Part shown: piece by piece, positions 62,633-64,000 of the stretch
How the letters are laid out: every line of letters starts with the position of its first letter
Position numbering within the stretch: position 1 is the stretch's first letter
DNA from: an uncultured Candidatus Binatia bacterium
Lineage (GTDB): Bacteria > Desulfobacterota > Binatia > UBA9968 > JAJDTQ01
Reading direction: 5' to 3'
DNA: 64,000 nucleotides
Assembly (NCBI GenBank): GCA_958295985.1
Contig: OY282432.1
Span: 3,505,001-3,569,000 of the forward strand
The notes under the pieces: generated by a model
The model's input: only the letters and a program-made list of their open reading frames with translations
Told to the model about the DNA's origin: nothing
Database searches by the model: none
Translations under genes and position numbers: made by a program

Positions 62633-63354
62633 ACTGGTGGTCCCGATTCATTGGACAGAATGGCGGCCGAAATAAGGTGTATTCCAGAGTTTATCATGCC
62701 GTCAGAGTTCTGGTTAACACGTCTTCCTGTTGTGGTTAAGCCGGTGGAGGGGCGGATGAGCCATGAGGCTGATCCGTTCCATCCACTGGCCTGCCGTTCT
62801 CATAGGCCTCAGCCGGCTGCTAAGCCTGATGTGAGTTCGTGCAGATAGACGGCTTCGTACTTAAGGGAGCGCCAGATGAAGATGTTGTCCAGGCATCGTC
62901 CCCGGCCGTCCATGGAGATGCCATACCGGCGTCTTTGAGCACACTGGTCCGGGGCGCTTGGTAGATGGCCTGAAGCCCCATCAACCGCATCAGACGCCGG
63001 ACCCGGCGGCGACCCGTACGGACGCCATCCCGCCACAAATGACGGACCATCGGCGGCTGCCGTAGAACGGGTCGTTCAGAAACAGTTCATCGATTCGACG
63101 CATCAACGCCCCTCCTTTCGAGAACACCTTCCGCAACTCCTCCACCCCTCGCTGCTTCCAGGCGCTCACCTGGTTCGGATGGACCTTGTGCCGCGCCGCG
63201 ATCTCCTGGATAGTCTTCTCCCCACGCAACGCTTCCAGCGATACTTTCGCCTTGAACTCCTCCGTGTAGGGGCGTCGTGTTGCCATGTCGTATCCCCTCC
63301 TCCCGTCGGTGGAATACACCTTAGCTACCTGTCCAATTTTCCGGGACCATCTCA
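62633..63354 (-). mobile_element. IS3-family remnant (copy 3), internally deleted
   Basis: TGGTGGTCCCGATTCATTGGACAG at left, CTACCTGTCCAATTTTCCGGGACCATCTCA at right; orfA MATRRPYTEEFKAKVSLEALRGEKTIQEIAARHKVHPNQV. Confidence 0.88.
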
Positions 63355-63389
63355 CAGCAACCTCCAAGATATTATGAAGTTTCCTAGAC

Positions 63390-64000
63390 CTAGAGAACAG
63401 CCTGCACGGACGGACGCGCCTTCATGCGCTCGTACCACGCGTGCAACAGCGGCAGGCTCGGGTCCGGCAGGATGCCCCATTGGAGGTGGCGCATGATCCG
63501 CGGCACATGGGCCGCGTCGAGCAGGGAGAAGTCGCCCGCCATGTACTCCTTGCCCTCGAGCTCGCGCTCCAGGGGTCGGAGTTGCTGGAGAAACAGGGCC
63601 TTGGCTGCCGCCAGGGCGTCGCCGTCCCGTTCGCCTTCGGCTTTGGTCATCTCCTGGCGGATGGCCTGATGGCCCGAATCGGTGTGGTTGATACCGTAGT
63701 CGATGAGGATCCGGATCCTCGCGCGCAACGAGGGATCCTCGGGCAGGAGGGGCGGGTCCGGGTATTTCTCCTCCAGGTACTCGTTGATGATGCACGATTC
63801 GTAGAGCACGGTGTCGCCGTCGACGATGACGGGCACTTTGCCGTAGGGGTTCAACGCCAGGTACCCGGGCTCCTTCTGCTCCTTCTTGCGAAGGTCCACG
63901 GGAATCGCTTCGTACGGCAGCTTCTTCTCTTCCAGAACCACCTTGACCCTCTGACAGTTGGGCGAGGTCTTGAAGTCGTAAAGCTTGATGGGATCGCTCA
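63390..64000 (-). CDS. Glutathione S-transferase family protein (start codon appears to fall 1 nt beyond the window)
   Basis: SDPIKLYDFKTSPNCQRVKVVLEEKKLPYEAIPVDLRKKEQKEPGYLALNPYGKVPVIVDGDTVLYESCIINEYLEEKYP. Confidence 0.92.
   Translation of the reverse strand, partial: SDPIKLYDFKTSPNCQRVKVVLEEKKLPYEAIPVDLRKKEQKEPGYLALNPYGKVPVIVDGDTVLYESCIINEYLEEKYPDPPLLPEDPSLRARIRILIDYGINHTDSGHQAIRQEMTKAEGERDGDALAAAKALFLQQLRPLERELEGKEYMAGDFSLLDAAHVPRIMRHLQWGILPDPSLPLLHAWYERMKARPSVQAVL

Overview
GC-rich 64 kb bacterial chromosomal segment; the host lineage cannot be fixed from the sequence alone. The left third (about 0-22.8 kb) and the 42.3-55.3 kb part hold ordinary metabolic and transport genes: EamA and MFS transporters, a CoxMSL-type molybdenum hydroxylase operon, MazG, an AprAB-like FAD/ferredoxin pair, QueG, ApaH, CysD/CysNC, MacAB-type efflux, polysaccharide deacetylase, enoyl-CoA hydratase, a HyuB-type fusion, nitronate monooxygenase and a MOSC protein. 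From about 22.8 to 42.3 kb lies a mosaic exopolysaccharide/O-antigen locus (SLBB export protein, Wzi, Wzz, sugar dehydrogenases and epimerases, glycosyltransferases, flippase, ligase/polymerase, WecA-like transferase) with gene decay. From about 55.5 to 63.4 kb lies an IS-partitioned accessory island: two near-identical but defective IS3-family copies and one deletion remnant separate a methyltransferase cassette from a DUF362 + PaaK/CapK-like ligase gene pair. A decayed paralogous pair in the same order and orientation lies at 34.1-35.9 kb, which makes this two-gene module the best candidate for an undescribed glycan-associated system. A second notable signal is a family of about 165 bp near-palindromic elements with CTAGTGTCCTGTCCCGG termini. 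These sit between genes and in several places supply the TAG stop codon of the neighbouring gene. No rRNA, tRNA or CRISPR array was seen.
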